A stretch of DNA of 64,000 nt from RGIG9379 sp031553005 (GCA_031553005.1 JAVBMA010000004.1:1-64000); one strand, 5' to 3'; shown: positions 7,564 through 18,041, counted from the stretch's first letter. A program made the numbers and translations. The notes: generated by a model from the sequence alone, not told the origin.

Positions 7564-8010
7564 ATGGCTAAAGAAGTTGCTGGACTTATCAAATTACAGA
7601 TAAAAGGTGGCGCTGCAAATCCATCACCTCCGGTAGGACCTGCCTTAGGTTCGAAAGGGATTAATATCATGGATTTTTGCAAGCAATTTAATGCCAGAAC
7701 CCAAGACAAACCAGGTAAAGTATTGCCTGTGGTTATCACGTACTACACAGATAAGTCTTTTGATTTTGTCGTAAAAACTCCCCCGGTAGCAATTCAATTG
7801 TTAGAAATAACAAAACAGAAGAGCGGATCGGCTGAGCCAAACCGTAAAAAAATTGCTGAAATTACTTGGGATCAAGTAAAAGCAATTGCGGAAGACAAAA
7901 TGGTAGACTTAAACTGTTTTACGATCGATGCAGCTATGACAATGGTTGCCGGGACAGCGAGAAGCATGGGTATTGCCGTCAAAGGAGAATTCCCTGGTAA
8001 AAAACAATAA
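7564..8010 (+). CDS. rplK: 50S ribosomal protein L11
   Basis: A 148-residue L11 protein of the GTPase-associated centre. The N-terminal domain begins with IKLQIKGGAANPSPPVGPAL, the conserved proline-rich loop, and the C-terminal RNA-binding domain contains MTMVAGTARSMGI. rplA follows after 14 bases. The 60-base gap after nusG contains a small hairpin (GGTA...TACC at about 7505-7518) of unknown meaning. Confidence 0.98.
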   Translation: MAKEVAGLIKLQIKGGAANPSPPVGPALGSKGINIMDFCKQFNARTQDKPGKVLPVVITYYTDKSFDFVVKTPPVAIQLLEITKQKSGSAEPNRKKIAEITWDQVKAIAEDKMVDLNCFTIDAAMTMVAGTARSMGIAVKGEFPGKKQ

Positions 8011-8024
8011 ACACTTCAATTGAA

Positions 8025-8723
8025 ATGGGTAAACTTACAAAAAAACAAAAGTTAGCTTTAGAGAAGATTGAAGAAGGGAAATCTTATTCTCTAAAAGAAG
8101 CATCCAAATTAGTAAAGGAAATAACCACCACTAAATTTGATGCATCTGTAGATGTTGACGTTCGCTTGGGCGTAGATCCTAGAAAAGCCAATCAGATGGT
8201 GAGAGGTGTTGTATCTCTTCCTCATGGTACTGGTAAAGAAGTTAGGGTCTTGGTATTATGTACGCCGGACGCAGAAGCTGATGCAAAAGCTGCAGGAGCT
8301 GAATACGTAGGTCTTGACGAATATATCGATAAGATCAAAGGCGGTTGGACAGATGTTGATGTTATCATTACAATGCCTTCCATCATGGGTAAAATTGGAG
8401 CTTTAGGTCGTGTATTAGGTCCTCGCGGATTGATGCCGAACCCTAAGAGCGGTACTGTTACCAATGATGTTGCAAAAGCAGTAAAAGAAGTAAAACAAGG
8501 TAAAATTGATTTCAAAGTAGATAAATTCGGTATTGTACATACCTCAGTAGGAAAAGTATCTTTTACTCCTGAACAAATTTTAGGCAATGCCAAAGAATTT
8601 ATTAATACATTGATTAAATTGAAACCTACAGCTGCTAAAGGCGTGTATGTAAAAAGCATTTATCTTTCAAGTACAATGAGTGCGGGTATTAAAATTGACC
8701 CTAAATCAGTTGATGAAATTTAA
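8025..8723 (+). CDS. rplA: 50S ribosomal protein L1
   Basis: A 232-residue L1, the mobile stalk protein at the E site and, in many bacteria, a translational repressor of its own operon. Conserved stretches include LPHGTGK, LGRVLGPRGLMPNPKSGTV and the C-terminal STMSAGIKID. Length is normal. It lies between rplK and rplJ with short gaps. Confidence 0.98.
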   Translation: MGKLTKKQKLALEKIEEGKSYSLKEASKLVKEITTTKFDASVDVDVRLGVDPRKANQMVRGVVSLPHGTGKEVRVLVLCTPDAEADAKAAGAEYVGLDEYIDKIKGGWTDVDVIITMPSIMGKIGALGRVLGPRGLMPNPKSGTVTNDVAKAVKEVKQGKIDFKVDKFGIVHTSVGKVSFTPEQILGNAKEFINTLIKLKPTAAKGVYVKSIYLSSTMSAGIKIDPKSVDEI

Positions 8724-8741
8724 TATTAAAAGATTAAAGAC

Positions 8742-9260
8742 ATGAAAAAGGAAGATAAAAGCGCTATCATAGAACAATTAAAAATAACTCTCGATGGATA
8801 CAAGCATTTCTACATTGCTGATGCTGCCGATTTGAATGCAGCAGATACAACTGAGCTTAGAAAGACTTGTTTCAAAGAAGATATTAAATTAATTGTAGTA
8901 AAAAATACTTTACTGAAGAAAGCGTTGGAACAAAAGGGAGATTTCTCTCCGTTGTTCGCCGCATTAGAAGGACCGACAGCTCTTATCCTTTCTAACACAA
9001 ACAATGCACCTGCTAAACTTATCAAAGAATTTAGCAAGAAAAATAAAGCAGGAAAACCTACTTTAAAAGCAGCGTATGTAGAAGAAAGTTTCTATGTGGG
9101 TGCCGACCAATTGGATACATTGGTTGCAATCAAGAGCAAAGAACAGCTTATCGGAGAGATTGTTACGTTATTACAATCGCCTGCTAAGAATGTTATATCA
9201 GCACTTCAATCAGGAGGTACTACAATTCACGGTGTGTTGAAAACACTCTCGGAAAGATAA
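8742..9260 (+). CDS. rplJ: 50S ribosomal protein L10
   Basis: A 172-residue L10, which anchors L7/L12 dimers to the ribosome. The start MKKEDKSAIIEQLK and the internal VVKNTLLKKAL are characteristic. Only 18 bases separate it from rplA, so there is no room for a long L10-binding leader of the E. coli type. rplL follows after 47 bases. Confidence 0.97.
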   Translation: MKKEDKSAIIEQLKITLDGYKHFYIADAADLNAADTTELRKTCFKEDIKLIVVKNTLLKKALEQKGDFSPLFAALEGPTALILSNTNNAPAKLIKEFSKKNKAGKPTLKAAYVEESFYVGADQLDTLVAIKSKEQLIGEIVTLLQSPAKNVISALQSGGTTIHGVLKTLSER

Positions 9261-9307
9261 ATTATAAAACAAACAAATTACAAAAATTTTTCTAAAACAA
9301 TAATAAA

Positions 9308-9685
9308 ATGGCAGATTTAAAAGCTTTCGCAGAACAATTGGTTAACTTAACAGTGAAAGAAGTTAACGAACTTGCTGAAATTTTGAAAAACGAATACGGT
9401 ATTGAACCTGCTGCTGCAGCTGTTGCTGTTGCTGCTCCTGCTGCTGGTGGAGCTGCTCCTGCTGCTGAAGAAAAATCATCATTCGATGTTATTTTGAAAT
9501 CAGCTGGTGCTAACAAACTTGCAATCGTTAAATTAGTAAAAGAATTAACTGGACTTGGTTTGAAAGAAGCTAAAGATTTAGTAGATGGTGCTCCAAGCCC
9601 AATTAAAGAAGGTCTTGCTAAAGCAGATGCAGAAGGTCTTAAGAAACAACTTGAAGAAGCTGGAGCTGAAGTTGAACTTAAATAG
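9308..9685 (+). CDS. rplL: 50S ribosomal protein L7/L12
   Basis: A 125-residue stalk protein that recruits translation factors. An N-terminal dimerisation region, an Ala-rich hinge (about residues 37-57) and a C-terminal factor-binding domain (SFDVILKSAGANKLAIVKLV) are visible. Strong codon bias is evident. A hairpin with a T run lies between rplL and rpoB. Confidence 0.98.
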   Translation: MADLKAFAEQLVNLTVKEVNELAEILKNEYGIEPAAAAVAVAAPAAGGAAPAAEEKSSFDVILKSAGANKLAIVKLVKELTGLGLKEAKDLVDGAPSPIKEGLAKADAEGLKKQLEEAGAEVELK

Positions 9686-9709
9686 TATTACCTGATAATC
9701 AGGAACTTT

Positions 9710-9747
9710 GGTTTAGAACCTTTTTTATCGGGGTTCTAAACCTTTTT
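9710..9747 (+). terminator. Terminator or attenuator between rplL and rpoB
   Basis: GGTTTAGAACC (9710-9720) pairs perfectly with GGTTCTAAACC (9732-9742), followed by TTTTT. It sits 42 bases before rpoB and no new TAnnTTTG promoter follows it. Partial termination here would set the ratio of ribosomal protein to polymerase transcripts. Confidence 0.75.
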
Positions 9748-9789
9748 GCGTCTTATTCAATTTTCAAGTTCAACTAATTCCTCCGATAA

Positions 9790-12700
9790 ATGTCTTTACA
9801 AACCGAAAAACAAAGAATAAACTTTGCAACTATCAAGAATCAACAGGAATATCCGGATTTCCTTGAAGTGCAATTGAAGTCGTTCCATGACTTTTTTCAA
9901 CTCGATACACCCCCTGAAAAAAGAAAGAATGAGGGGATGTATAAGGTATTTGCCGAAAATTTTCCGATAGCAGATACCCGAAACAATTTCATTCTTGAAT
10001 TTTTGGATTATTATATTGATCCTTCCAGATACTCTATTGAAGAATGTATCGAAAGAGGATTGACATATTCTGTGCCTTTGAAGGCGAAGCTCAAGCTGTA
10101 TTGTACCGATCCCGATCACGAGGATTTTGAGACAATCATCCAAGATGTATATTTGGGGCCTATCCCATATATGACAGACAAAGGAACCTTTATTATTAAC
10201 GGTGCCGAACGTGTTGTTGTTTCCCAATTGCACCGTTCTCCGGGAGTATTCTTCGGACAAAGCATGCATGCCAACGGGACTAAATTATATTCAGCCCGTA
10301 TCATTCCGTTCAAAGGCTCTTGGATTGAGTTTGCAACCGACATCAATAACGTGATGTATGCTTACATCGATCGTAAGAAAAAACTTCCGGTTACCACCTT
10401 GTTGCGTGCTATCGGTTATGAAAGTGATAAAAATATTCTTGAAATATTCAACCTTGCCGAAGAGATAAAAGTTTCTAAAAGCGGTCTGAAGAAAGTAGTT
10501 GGCCGTAAGTTAGCCGCTCGTGTTCTTAAGACCTGGGTTGAAGATTTCGTAGACGAAGATACCGGTGAGGTAGTATCCATCGAACGTAATGAAATTATCA
10601 TTGATCGTGAAATTGTATTGGAAAACAGCCACATTGATGATATTCTCGAATCAGGCGTTCAGACTATCTTGCTTCACAAGGAAGACCAAAATCTTTCTGA
10701 TTATGGAATTATTTATAATACATTGCAAAAAGACCCTTCCAACTCGGAAAAAGAAGCTGTGTATTATATCTATCGCCAACTTCGTAACGCAGAACCTGCA
10801 GATGAATCTGCGGCAAGAGAAATTATCTCCGGATTATTCTTCTCTGAAAAACGTTATGACTTGGGCGATGTTGGCCGTTACAGGATCAACAAGAAGTTGA
10901 ACCTTACTACCGATATGGATGTAAGAGTTTTGACAAAAGAAGACATTATCGAGATTATAAAATACCTGATTGAACTTATTAATTCAAAAGCGGATGTTGA
11001 CGATATTGACCACTTGAGCAATCGTCGCGTGCGTACTGTGGGCGAACAACTTTACAACCAGTTTGGAGTTGGGCTTGCCCGTATGGCCCGTACTATCCGT
11101 GAAAGAATGAATGTACGCGATAATGAAGTATTTACTCCTATCGACTTGATTAATGCGAAGACCATATCTTCCGTTATTAATTCATTCTTCGGAACAAATG
11201 CTCTCTCTCAGTTTATGGATCAAACCAATCCGTTGGCCGAAATTACTCACAAACGCCGTTTGTCAGCGTTAGGACCCGGAGGATTATCGCGCGAACGCGC
11301 AGGGTTTGAGGTTCGTGACGTTCACTATACTCACTACGGACGTCTTTGCCCGATTGAAACACCTGAAGGTCCGAACATCGGTTTGATTTCTTCACTTTGT
11401 GTATATGCGAAGATCAATGATCTTGGATTTATTGAAACTCCTTACCGCAAAATAGAAAACGGAAAAGTAGATATTTCCGAAAACGGAATTGAATATTTGA
11501 CTGCCGAGGAAGAAGAAGGTAAGATCATTGCACAAGGTAATGCACTGTTGGATGAGAATGGCAACTTTATCAATGACAAGGTAAAAGCCCGTAAAGAGGC
11601 TGACTATCCTGTTGTAGCTCCCGAAGAAATAGATCTGATGGATATTGCTCCTACACAGATAGCTTCTATTGCAGCCTCTTTGATTCCATTCTTGGAACAT
11701 GATGATGCTAACCGTGCGTTGATGGGATCGAACATGATGCGCCAGGCAGTGCCGTTGTTGCGTTGTGATTCTCCGATTGTCGGTACTGGTATTGAAGGCC
11801 AGTTGATTCGTGACTCCCGTACACAAATTACAGCTGAAAGAGAAGGTGTAATTGAATATGTAGATGCAACTACAATACATATACGTTATGACAGATCAGA
11901 AGACGAAGAATTCACAAGCTTTGAATCTGCTGTAAAAGAGTACAGGATACCGAAATTCAGAAAAACAAACCAAAGTACAACGATTGACCTGCGTCCGATT
12001 GTTACTAAAGGAGAAAGAGTTGTTCCCGGTCAGATTTTAACCGAAGGATATTCTACTCAAAAAGGAGAATTGGCGATCGGTAAGAATCTTTTGGTTGCAT
12101 TCATGCCTTGGAAAGGATATAACTATGAAGATGCGATTGTTATCAATGAAAAAGTAGTAAAAGAAGATATATTCACATCTGTTCACGTAGACGAATACCA
12201 ATTGGAAGTTCGCGAAACCAAACGCGGTTTGGAAGAGTTGACTGCCGATATTCCGAATGTGAGCGAAGAAGCTACCCGTAACCTCGACGAAAACGGAATT
12301 ATCCGTGTCGGAGCACAGGTTGAACCGGGTGATATTCTGATTGGTAAGATCACTCCTAAGGGAGAATCAGACCCTTCACCGGAAGAAAAATTACTTCGTG
12401 CAATCTTCGGAGATAAAGCTGGAGATGTAAAAGACGCTTCATTGAAAGCAACTCCTTCGTTAAGAGGTATTGTTATTGATAAGAAGCTTTTCTCTAAAGC
12501 GATGAGAAACCGTAAATCAAGATTGACGGATAAAGCGATTCTTCCAAAATTGGATGAAGAGTTTGAGTCTGAATCAATGAAACTCAAAAATACATTGGTA
12601 GAAAAGCTGTTATTCCTGACAAATGGAAAAACGTCTCAAGGAGTGAAAGATTTCTTGGGTACTGAAATTATCCCGAAAGGAACCAAATTTACTGCAAAAT

Positions 12701-13602
12701 TATTAAATGAAGTTGATTATACAACTGTTCAGATAAGTAAATGGACTACCGATGCTCATAAGAATGAAATGATCCGCGATCTGATCATGAACTATTTGAA
12801 AAAATACAAAGAGTTAGACGCGATGATCAAACGTAAGAAGTTTAACATTACCATAGGTGATGAACTTCCTGCGGGTATCGTTCAATTAGTAAAAGTATAT
12901 ATTGCCAAAAAACGTAAGATTAAAGTAGGAGATAAGATGGCTGGACGCCACGGAAACAAAGGTATTGTTTCCCGTATCGTGCGCCAGGAAGATATGCCGT
13001 TCCTCGAAGACGGAACCCCGGTTGATATCGTATTGAATCCGCTTGGTGTGCCTTCTCGTATGAACTTGGGACAAATTTTTGAAACTGTACTTGGTTGGGC
13101 AGGTTTGAAACTTGACTGCAAATTTGCAACTCCTATCTTTGACGGAGCCAATTTAGATGATTTGAATGTGTGGACAGACAAGGCTGGCCTTCCAAGATAT
13201 GGTAAAACTTATCTATGTGACGGTGGAACCGGAGAACGTTTTGACCAACCCGCAACTGTAGGTGTAATCTATATGTTGAAGTTAGGTCACATGGTGGATG
13301 ATAAAATGCATGCCCGTTCAATCGGACCATACTCACTGATTACCCAACAACCTCTTGGAGGTAAGGCCCAATTCGGAGGTCAACGTTTCGGGGAAATGGA
13401 AGTTTGGGCATTGGAAGCATTTGGTGCCGCTCACATCCTACAGGAAATCCTGACTATCAAGTCGGATGATGTTATGGGTAGAGCACGTGCTTACGAAGCA
13501 ATCGTAAAAGGTGAACCGATGCCGTCGGCAGGAATTCCGGAATCTCTGAACGTGTTATTGCACGAATTGAGAGGTTTGGGATTGAGTATCACACTTGATT
13601 AA
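9790..13602 (+). CDS. rpoB: RNA polymerase beta subunit
   Basis: A 1270-residue beta subunit. The rifampicin-binding region is recognisable at about residues 467-545 (LSQFMDQTNPLAEITHKRR, LSALGPGGLSRERAGF, RLCPIETPEGPNIGLI). The C-terminal part carries GDKMAGRHGNKG and the closing LLHELRGLGLSI. No large lineage insertion is obvious apart from the usual length for Bacteroidetes. ATG 9790 gives MSLQTEKQRINFATIKN. rpoC follows after a 100-base repeat-bearing gap. Confidence 0.99.
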   Translation: MSLQTEKQRINFATIKNQQEYPDFLEVQLKSFHDFFQLDTPPEKRKNEGMYKVFAENFPIADTRNNFILEFLDYYIDPSRYSIEECIERGLTYSVPLKAKLKLYCTDPDHEDFETIIQDVYLGPIPYMTDKGTFIINGAERVVVSQLHRSPGVFFGQSMHANGTKLYSARIIPFKGSWIEFATDINNVMYAYIDRKKKLPVTTLLRAIGYESDKNILEIFNLAEEIKVSKSGLKKVVGRKLAARVLKTWVEDFVDEDTGEVVSIERNEIIIDREIVLENSHIDDILESGVQTILLHKEDQNLSDYGIIYNTLQKDPSNSEKEAVYYIYRQLRNAEPADESAAREIISGLFFSEKRYDLGDVGRYRINKKLNLTTDMDVRVLTKEDIIEIIKYLIELINSKADVDDIDHLSNRRVRTVGEQLYNQFGVGLARMARTIRERMNVRDNEVFTPIDLINAKTISSVINSFFGTNALSQFMDQTNPLAEITHKRRLSALGPGGLSRERAGFEVRDVHYTHYGRLCPIETPEGPNIGLISSLCVYAKINDLGFIETPYRKIENGKVDISENGIEYLTAEEEEGKIIAQGNALLDENGNFINDKVKARKEADYPVVAPEEIDLMDIAPTQIASIAASLIPFLEHDDANRALMGSNMMRQAVPLLRCDSPIVGTGIEGQLIRDSRTQITAEREGVIEYVDATTIHIRYDRSEDEEFTSFESAVKEYRIPKFRKTNQSTTIDLRPIVTKGERVVPGQILTEGYSTQKGELAIGKNLLVAFMPWKGYNYEDAIVINEKVVKEDIFTSVHVDEYQLEVRETKRGLEELTADIPNVSEEATRNLDENGIIRVGAQVEPGDILIGKITPKGESDPSPEEKLLRAIFGDKAGDVKDASLKATPSLRGIVIDKKLFSKAMRNRKSRLTDKAILPKLDEEFESESMKLKNTLVEKLLFLTNGKTSQGVKDFLGTEIIPKGTKFTAKLLNEVDYTTVQISKWTTDAHKNEMIRDLIMNYLKKYKELDAMIKRKKFNITIGDELPAGIVQLVKVYIAKKRKIKVGDKMAGRHGNKGIVSRIVRQEDMPFLEDGTPVDIVLNPLGVPSRMNLGQIFETVLGWAGLKLDCKFATPIFDGANLDDLNVWTDKAGLPRYGKTYLCDGGTGERFDQPATVGVIYMLKLGHMVDDKMHARSIGPYSLITQQPLGGKAQFGGQRFGEMEVWALEAFGAAHILQEILTIKSDDVMGRARAYEAIVKGEPMPSAGIPESLNVLLHELRGLGLSITLD

Positions 13603-13612
13603 TGATAAATGT

Positions 13613-13670
13613 TTAGTGATAAGTGATTGTAATCATTTATCACTAATCTCTATTAATCACTTATCACTAA
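13613..13670 (+). repeat. TGATAAGTGA inverted repeat between rpoB and rpoC
   Basis: TTAGTGATAAGTGATT at 13613-13628 pairs perfectly with 13655-13670 (16 bp). The same left arm can also pair with 13631-13646, with one G-T pair. The two hairpins exclude each other. There is no T run, so it is not a standard terminator. Confidence 0.75.
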
Positions 13671-13702
13671 AAAAGAAATATAACTCTTTGTAAATTAAAA
13701 AT

Positions 13703-16700
13703 ATGGCTTTTAGAAAAGAAAATAAAGTAAAGAGTTCATTCAATAAAATTTCCATTGGTTTAGCTTCTCCCGAAGAAATTCTGGAAGTTTCGAGCGGAGA
13801 AGTATTAAAGCCGGAGACAATTAACTACCGGACTTATAAACCTGAACGCGATGGTTTATTTTGTGAACGTATTTTTGGACCGGTAAAAGATTATGAATGT
13901 CACTGCGGAAAGTACAAAAGAATCCGTTACAAAGGAATCGTTTGTGACCGTTGTGGAGTAGAAGTTACCGAAAAGAAAGTACGTCGTGAGCGTATGGGAC
14001 ATATCCAGTTGGTAGTTCCTGTAGCTCATATCTGGTATTTCCGTTCATTGCCGAATAAAATCGGTTATTTGTTAGGAATGCCGACCAAAAAAATGGATGC
14101 AATTATCTATTACGAAAGATATGTTGTTATCCAATCCGGTATAAAGGCTGACGATGGTATCGCAGAACAAGACCTTCTTACTGAAGAAGAATATCTGGAT
14201 ATCATGGAATCTCTTCCAAAAGAAAATCAATTATTGGAAGATACCGATCCGAATAAATTCATTGCAAAAATGGGAGCGGAAGCGGTCTATGATTTGCTTC
14301 AACGTTTGGATTTGGATGCCCTTTCTTACGATTTAAGAAACCGTGCCGGACAAGAATCTTCACAACAACGTAAAAGTGAAGCCTTAAAACGCCTTCAGGT
14401 AGTAGAAGCCCTTCGTGCGTCAAAAGGTAAAAATAAACCGGAATGGATGATTGTTAAGATTGTTCCTGTTATTCCACCGGAATTAAGACCATTAGTTCCA
14501 TTGGATGGAGGTCGTTTTGCAACATCCGACTTAAATGACTTATACCGTCGTGTTATTATCCGTAATAACCGTTTGAAACGTTTGATCGAGATCAAAGCTC
14601 CTGAAGTTATTTTACGTAATGAAAAACGTATGCTTCAAGAAGCTGTTGACTCGTTGTTCGATAACTCAAGGAAATCGAGTGCCGTTAAGACCGATGCTAA
14701 CCGTCCGTTGAAATCGTTGTCCGACAGCTTGAAAGGAAAACAAGGACGTTTCCGTCAGAACTTGCTCGGTAAACGTGTTGACTATTCGGCTCGTTCGGTA
14801 ATTGTCGTAGGTCCGGAATTGAAAATGCATGAGTGTGGTTTGCCGAAAGATATGGCAGCCGAATTATATAAACCATTTGTCATCCGTAAACTGATTGAAC
14901 GAGGAATTGTAAAAACCGTAAAATCAGCTAAGAAAATCGTTGATCGTAAAGATCCGGTGGTATGGGATATTTTGGAATATGTAATGAAAGGTCATCCGGT
15001 ATTATTAAACCGCGCCCCTACCTTGCACCGTCTTGGTATCCAGGCATTCCAACCGAAGATGATTGAAGGAAAAGCTATTCAGCTGCACCCGTTGTCATGT
15101 ACTGCATTTAACGCTGACTTCGACGGTGACCAGATGGCTGTTCACTTACCATTGGGTAATGAAGCTATACTGGAAGCTCAGATGTTGATGCTTGCCTCAC
15201 ACAATATCTTGAACCCGGCAAATGGTTCGCCGATTACCGTTCCTTCACAGGACATGGTGCTTGGTCTTTACTATATCACCAAACCTCGTTCAGGAACAAT
15301 GGGCGAAGGCTTGACATTCTATGGTGTAGAAGAAGCTGAGATCGCTTACAATGAGAAAAGAGTAGATCTTCACGCTCCGATCAAAGTAGTAGCTCAAGAT
15401 TTGAATGAAAAAGGAGAATTGGTAGACAAGTTGATTGAAACTACTGTTGGTCGTTTGATCTTTAATCAGGCAGTTCCGAAAGAAGTTGGTTATATCAATG
15501 AATTATTGACCAAAAAGTCATTAAGAGATATTATCGGAAAAGTAATCAAGATTTGTGGAGTAGCACGTACAGCACAGTTCCTTGACGATATTAAGGATTT
15601 GGGTTATTATATGGCATTCAGGGGATGTTTGTCGTTTAACCTTGAAAACGTAATTATTCCTAAAGAAAAAGAACAATTGGTTCAGGAAGGTTATAAAGAA
15701 GTTGAAGAAATTATGAATAACTATAACATGGGATTCATTACCAACAACGAACGTTATAACCAAATTATCGATACCTGGACACATGTTAATTCCCGTTTGT
15801 CAAACATATTGATGAAAACTATTTCATCAGACGACCAAGGATTTAACTCTGTATATATGATGCTCGACTCCGGAGCCCGTGGTTCTAAAGAGCAGATTCG
15901 TCAGCTTTCAGGTATGCGTGGTTTGATGGCAAAACCTCAGAAATCAGGTAGCGAAGGTGGACAAATTATTGAAAACCCAATCCTTTCTAACTTTAAAGAA
16001 GGTCTTTCCGTACTAGAGTACTTTATTTCTACTCACGGTGCTCGTAAAGGTCTTGCCGATACGGCGTTGAAGACGGCAGATGCCGGTTATTTGACCCGTC
16101 GTCTGGTAGACGTTTCGCATGACGTGATTATTAATGAAGATGACTGTGGTACATTGAGAGGACTTGTATGTACCGAATTGAAAAACAACGAAGAAGTAGT
16201 AGCTTCTTTGTACGAAAGAATTTTAGGACGTGTTTCCGTACATGACATTCAGCACCCGCTTACTGGAGAAATTATTGTTTCTTCCGGAGAAGAGATTAAT
16301 GAGGATGCCGCACAAATCATTCAGGAATCACCGATCGAACGCGTAGAAATACGTTCGGTATTGACTTGCGAATCGAAAAAAGGTGTTTGTGCCAAATGTT
16401 ACGGACGTAACTTGGCTAACGGTCGCTTAGTTCAAAAAGGAGAGGCTGTAGGTGTGATTGCCGCACAGTCAATCGGTGAGCCGGGAACTCAGTTGACATT
16501 ACGTACATTCCACGTGGGAGGTATTGCCGGAAACATTGCAGCAGAATCAGGCATTACATCACGCTACGATTGTGTTATCGAAATTGAAGAACTTCGTACT
16601 GTCGATTCTGAAAATGAAAATGGCAAGAAAATACAAATAGTAGTAGGTCGTTTGGCAGAGTTGAAGATTATTGATCCGAATACTAAAATCGTTCTAACTA

Positions 16701-18016
16701 CCAGCAATATCCCTTATGGTGCAAAATTGTACTTCAAGAGTGGGGATTTTGTGAAAAAAGGCGATACCATTTGCGAATGGGATCCATTCAATGCTGTGAT
16801 TGTTACTGAAGTAGCCGGAAAGGTTGAGTTGGAAAATGTTATTGAAAATGTAACATTTAAAACTGAGTCCGATGAAACGACAGGTTTGAAAGAAAAGATT
16901 ATTATCGAATCTAAGGATAAGACTAAGATTCCTGCCGCCAATATATTGGATGAAAAAGGTAAGGTTATTAAAACATATAATTTGCCGGTAGGTGCCCACG
17001 TTATCATTGAAAATAATGATGATGTGAAAGCCGGACAATTATTGGTGAAAATACCGAGAGCCGTAGGAAAAGCCGGGGATATTACCGGAGGTCTTCCTCG
17101 TGTGACCGAGTTATTTGAAGCAAGAAACCCATCTAATCCTGCTGTAGTATCTGAAATTGATGGCGAGATAAACTTCGGAAAAGTAAAACGCGGTAATAGA
17201 GAAATTGCTGTTACTTCGAAAACCGGAGAGGTGAAGAAATATTTAGTGCCGCTTTCCAAACAAATCCTTGTTCAGGAAAACGACTATGTTCGTGCCGGAA
17301 CCCCACTTTCCGACGGAGCAACCACTCCATCCGATATCCTTGCTATTAAAGGGCCTACTGCTGTTCAGGAGTACATTGTAAACGAAGTACAGGACGTATA
17401 CCGTTTACAAGGTGTAAAAATCAATGATAAACACTTTGAAGTAATCGTTCGTCAAATGATGCGTAAAGTTGAAATTGATGATCCGGGCGATACACATTTC
17501 CTTGAAAAAGAGATTGCCGACAAAAACGAATTTATGGAAGAAAACGACCGTATATTCGGTAAGAAGGTAGTCGTTGACGGAGGTGATTCTCAATCATTGA
17601 AACCGGGTCAGATCGTTACTGTACGTAAACTCAGGGATGAAAATAGTGTTTTGAAACGTCGTGACCTGAAATTGGTTGAAGTGAGGGATGCAATTCCAGC
17701 AACTTCCAGCCAGGTATTGCAAGGGATCACCCGTGCTGCGCTCCAAACAAGCAGCTTTATGTCTGCCGCTTCGTTCCAGGAAACAACTAAGGTGCTTAAC
17801 GATGCCGCTATCCGCGGAAAAGTAGACCGCTTGGAAGGTATGAAAGAAAACGTTATCTGCGGACACTTGATTCCTGCGGGAACCGGTCAACGTGAATTTG
17901 ACAAGTTGATTGTAGGTTCAAAGGATGAAATGGAGAAAATCATGGAAGCTCGCAAAAGCGTTCTTGACGTGAAAGAAACGGTGGTACAAGAAGCCGGAGG
18001 AGAAGATGATTTTTGA
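13703..18016 (+). CDS. rpoC: RNA polymerase beta' subunit
   Basis: A 1437-residue beta' subunit. The N-terminal zinc-binding motif (CHCG...CDRCG, about residues 70-88), the catalytic NADFDGD with three metal-binding Asp (about 469-475) and the second zinc site (CESKKGVCAKCYG, about 890-902) are intact, as is the trigger-loop area (AAQSIGEPGTQLTLRTFH). Length is normal. ATG 13703 gives MAFRKENKVKSSFNKISIGL. A terminator follows 25 bases after the stop. Confidence 0.99.
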   Translation: MAFRKENKVKSSFNKISIGLASPEEILEVSSGEVLKPETINYRTYKPERDGLFCERIFGPVKDYECHCGKYKRIRYKGIVCDRCGVEVTEKKVRRERMGHIQLVVPVAHIWYFRSLPNKIGYLLGMPTKKMDAIIYYERYVVIQSGIKADDGIAEQDLLTEEEYLDIMESLPKENQLLEDTDPNKFIAKMGAEAVYDLLQRLDLDALSYDLRNRAGQESSQQRKSEALKRLQVVEALRASKGKNKPEWMIVKIVPVIPPELRPLVPLDGGRFATSDLNDLYRRVIIRNNRLKRLIEIKAPEVILRNEKRMLQEAVDSLFDNSRKSSAVKTDANRPLKSLSDSLKGKQGRFRQNLLGKRVDYSARSVIVVGPELKMHECGLPKDMAAELYKPFVIRKLIERGIVKTVKSAKKIVDRKDPVVWDILEYVMKGHPVLLNRAPTLHRLGIQAFQPKMIEGKAIQLHPLSCTAFNADFDGDQMAVHLPLGNEAILEAQMLMLASHNILNPANGSPITVPSQDMVLGLYYITKPRSGTMGEGLTFYGVEEAEIAYNEKRVDLHAPIKVVAQDLNEKGELVDKLIETTVGRLIFNQAVPKEVGYINELLTKKSLRDIIGKVIKICGVARTAQFLDDIKDLGYYMAFRGCLSFNLENVIIPKEKEQLVQEGYKEVEEIMNNYNMGFITNNERYNQIIDTWTHVNSRLSNILMKTISSDDQGFNSVYMMLDSGARGSKEQIRQLSGMRGLMAKPQKSGSEGGQIIENPILSNFKEGLSVLEYFISTHGARKGLADTALKTADAGYLTRRLVDVSHDVIINEDDCGTLRGLVCTELKNNEEVVASLYERILGRVSVHDIQHPLTGEIIVSSGEEINEDAAQIIQESPIERVEIRSVLTCESKKGVCAKCYGRNLANGRLVQKGEAVGVIAAQSIGEPGTQLTLRTFHVGGIAGNIAAESGITSRYDCVIEIEELRTVDSENENGKKIQIVVGRLAELKIIDPNTKIVLTTSNIPYGAKLYFKSGDFVKKGDTICEWDPFNAVIVTEVAGKVELENVIENVTFKTESDETTGLKEKIIIESKDKTKIPAANILDEKGKVIKTYNLPVGAHVIIENNDDVKAGQLLVKIPRAVGKAGDITGGLPRVTELFEARNPSNPAVVSEIDGEINFGKVKRGNREIAVTSKTGEVKKYLVPLSKQILVQENDYVRAGTPLSDGATTPSDILAIKGPTAVQEYIVNEVQDVYRLQGVKINDKHFEVIVRQMMRKVEIDDPGDTHFLEKEIADKNEFMEENDRIFGKKVVVDGGDSQSLKPGQIVTVRKLRDENSVLKRRDLKLVEVRDAIPATSSQVLQGITRAALQTSSFMSAASFQETTKVLNDAAIRGKVDRLEGMKENVICGHLIPAGTGQREFDKLIVGSKDEMEKIMEARKSVLDVKETVVQEAGGEDDF

Positions 18017-18041
18017 AATATAGAGATATTTTGTATATAAA

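Noticed and set aside
9796..10269. Minus-strand open frames inside rpoB, rpoC, sprA and other large genes
   Set aside because: They mirror the codon structure of the real genes, have no promoters, and their translations look random.
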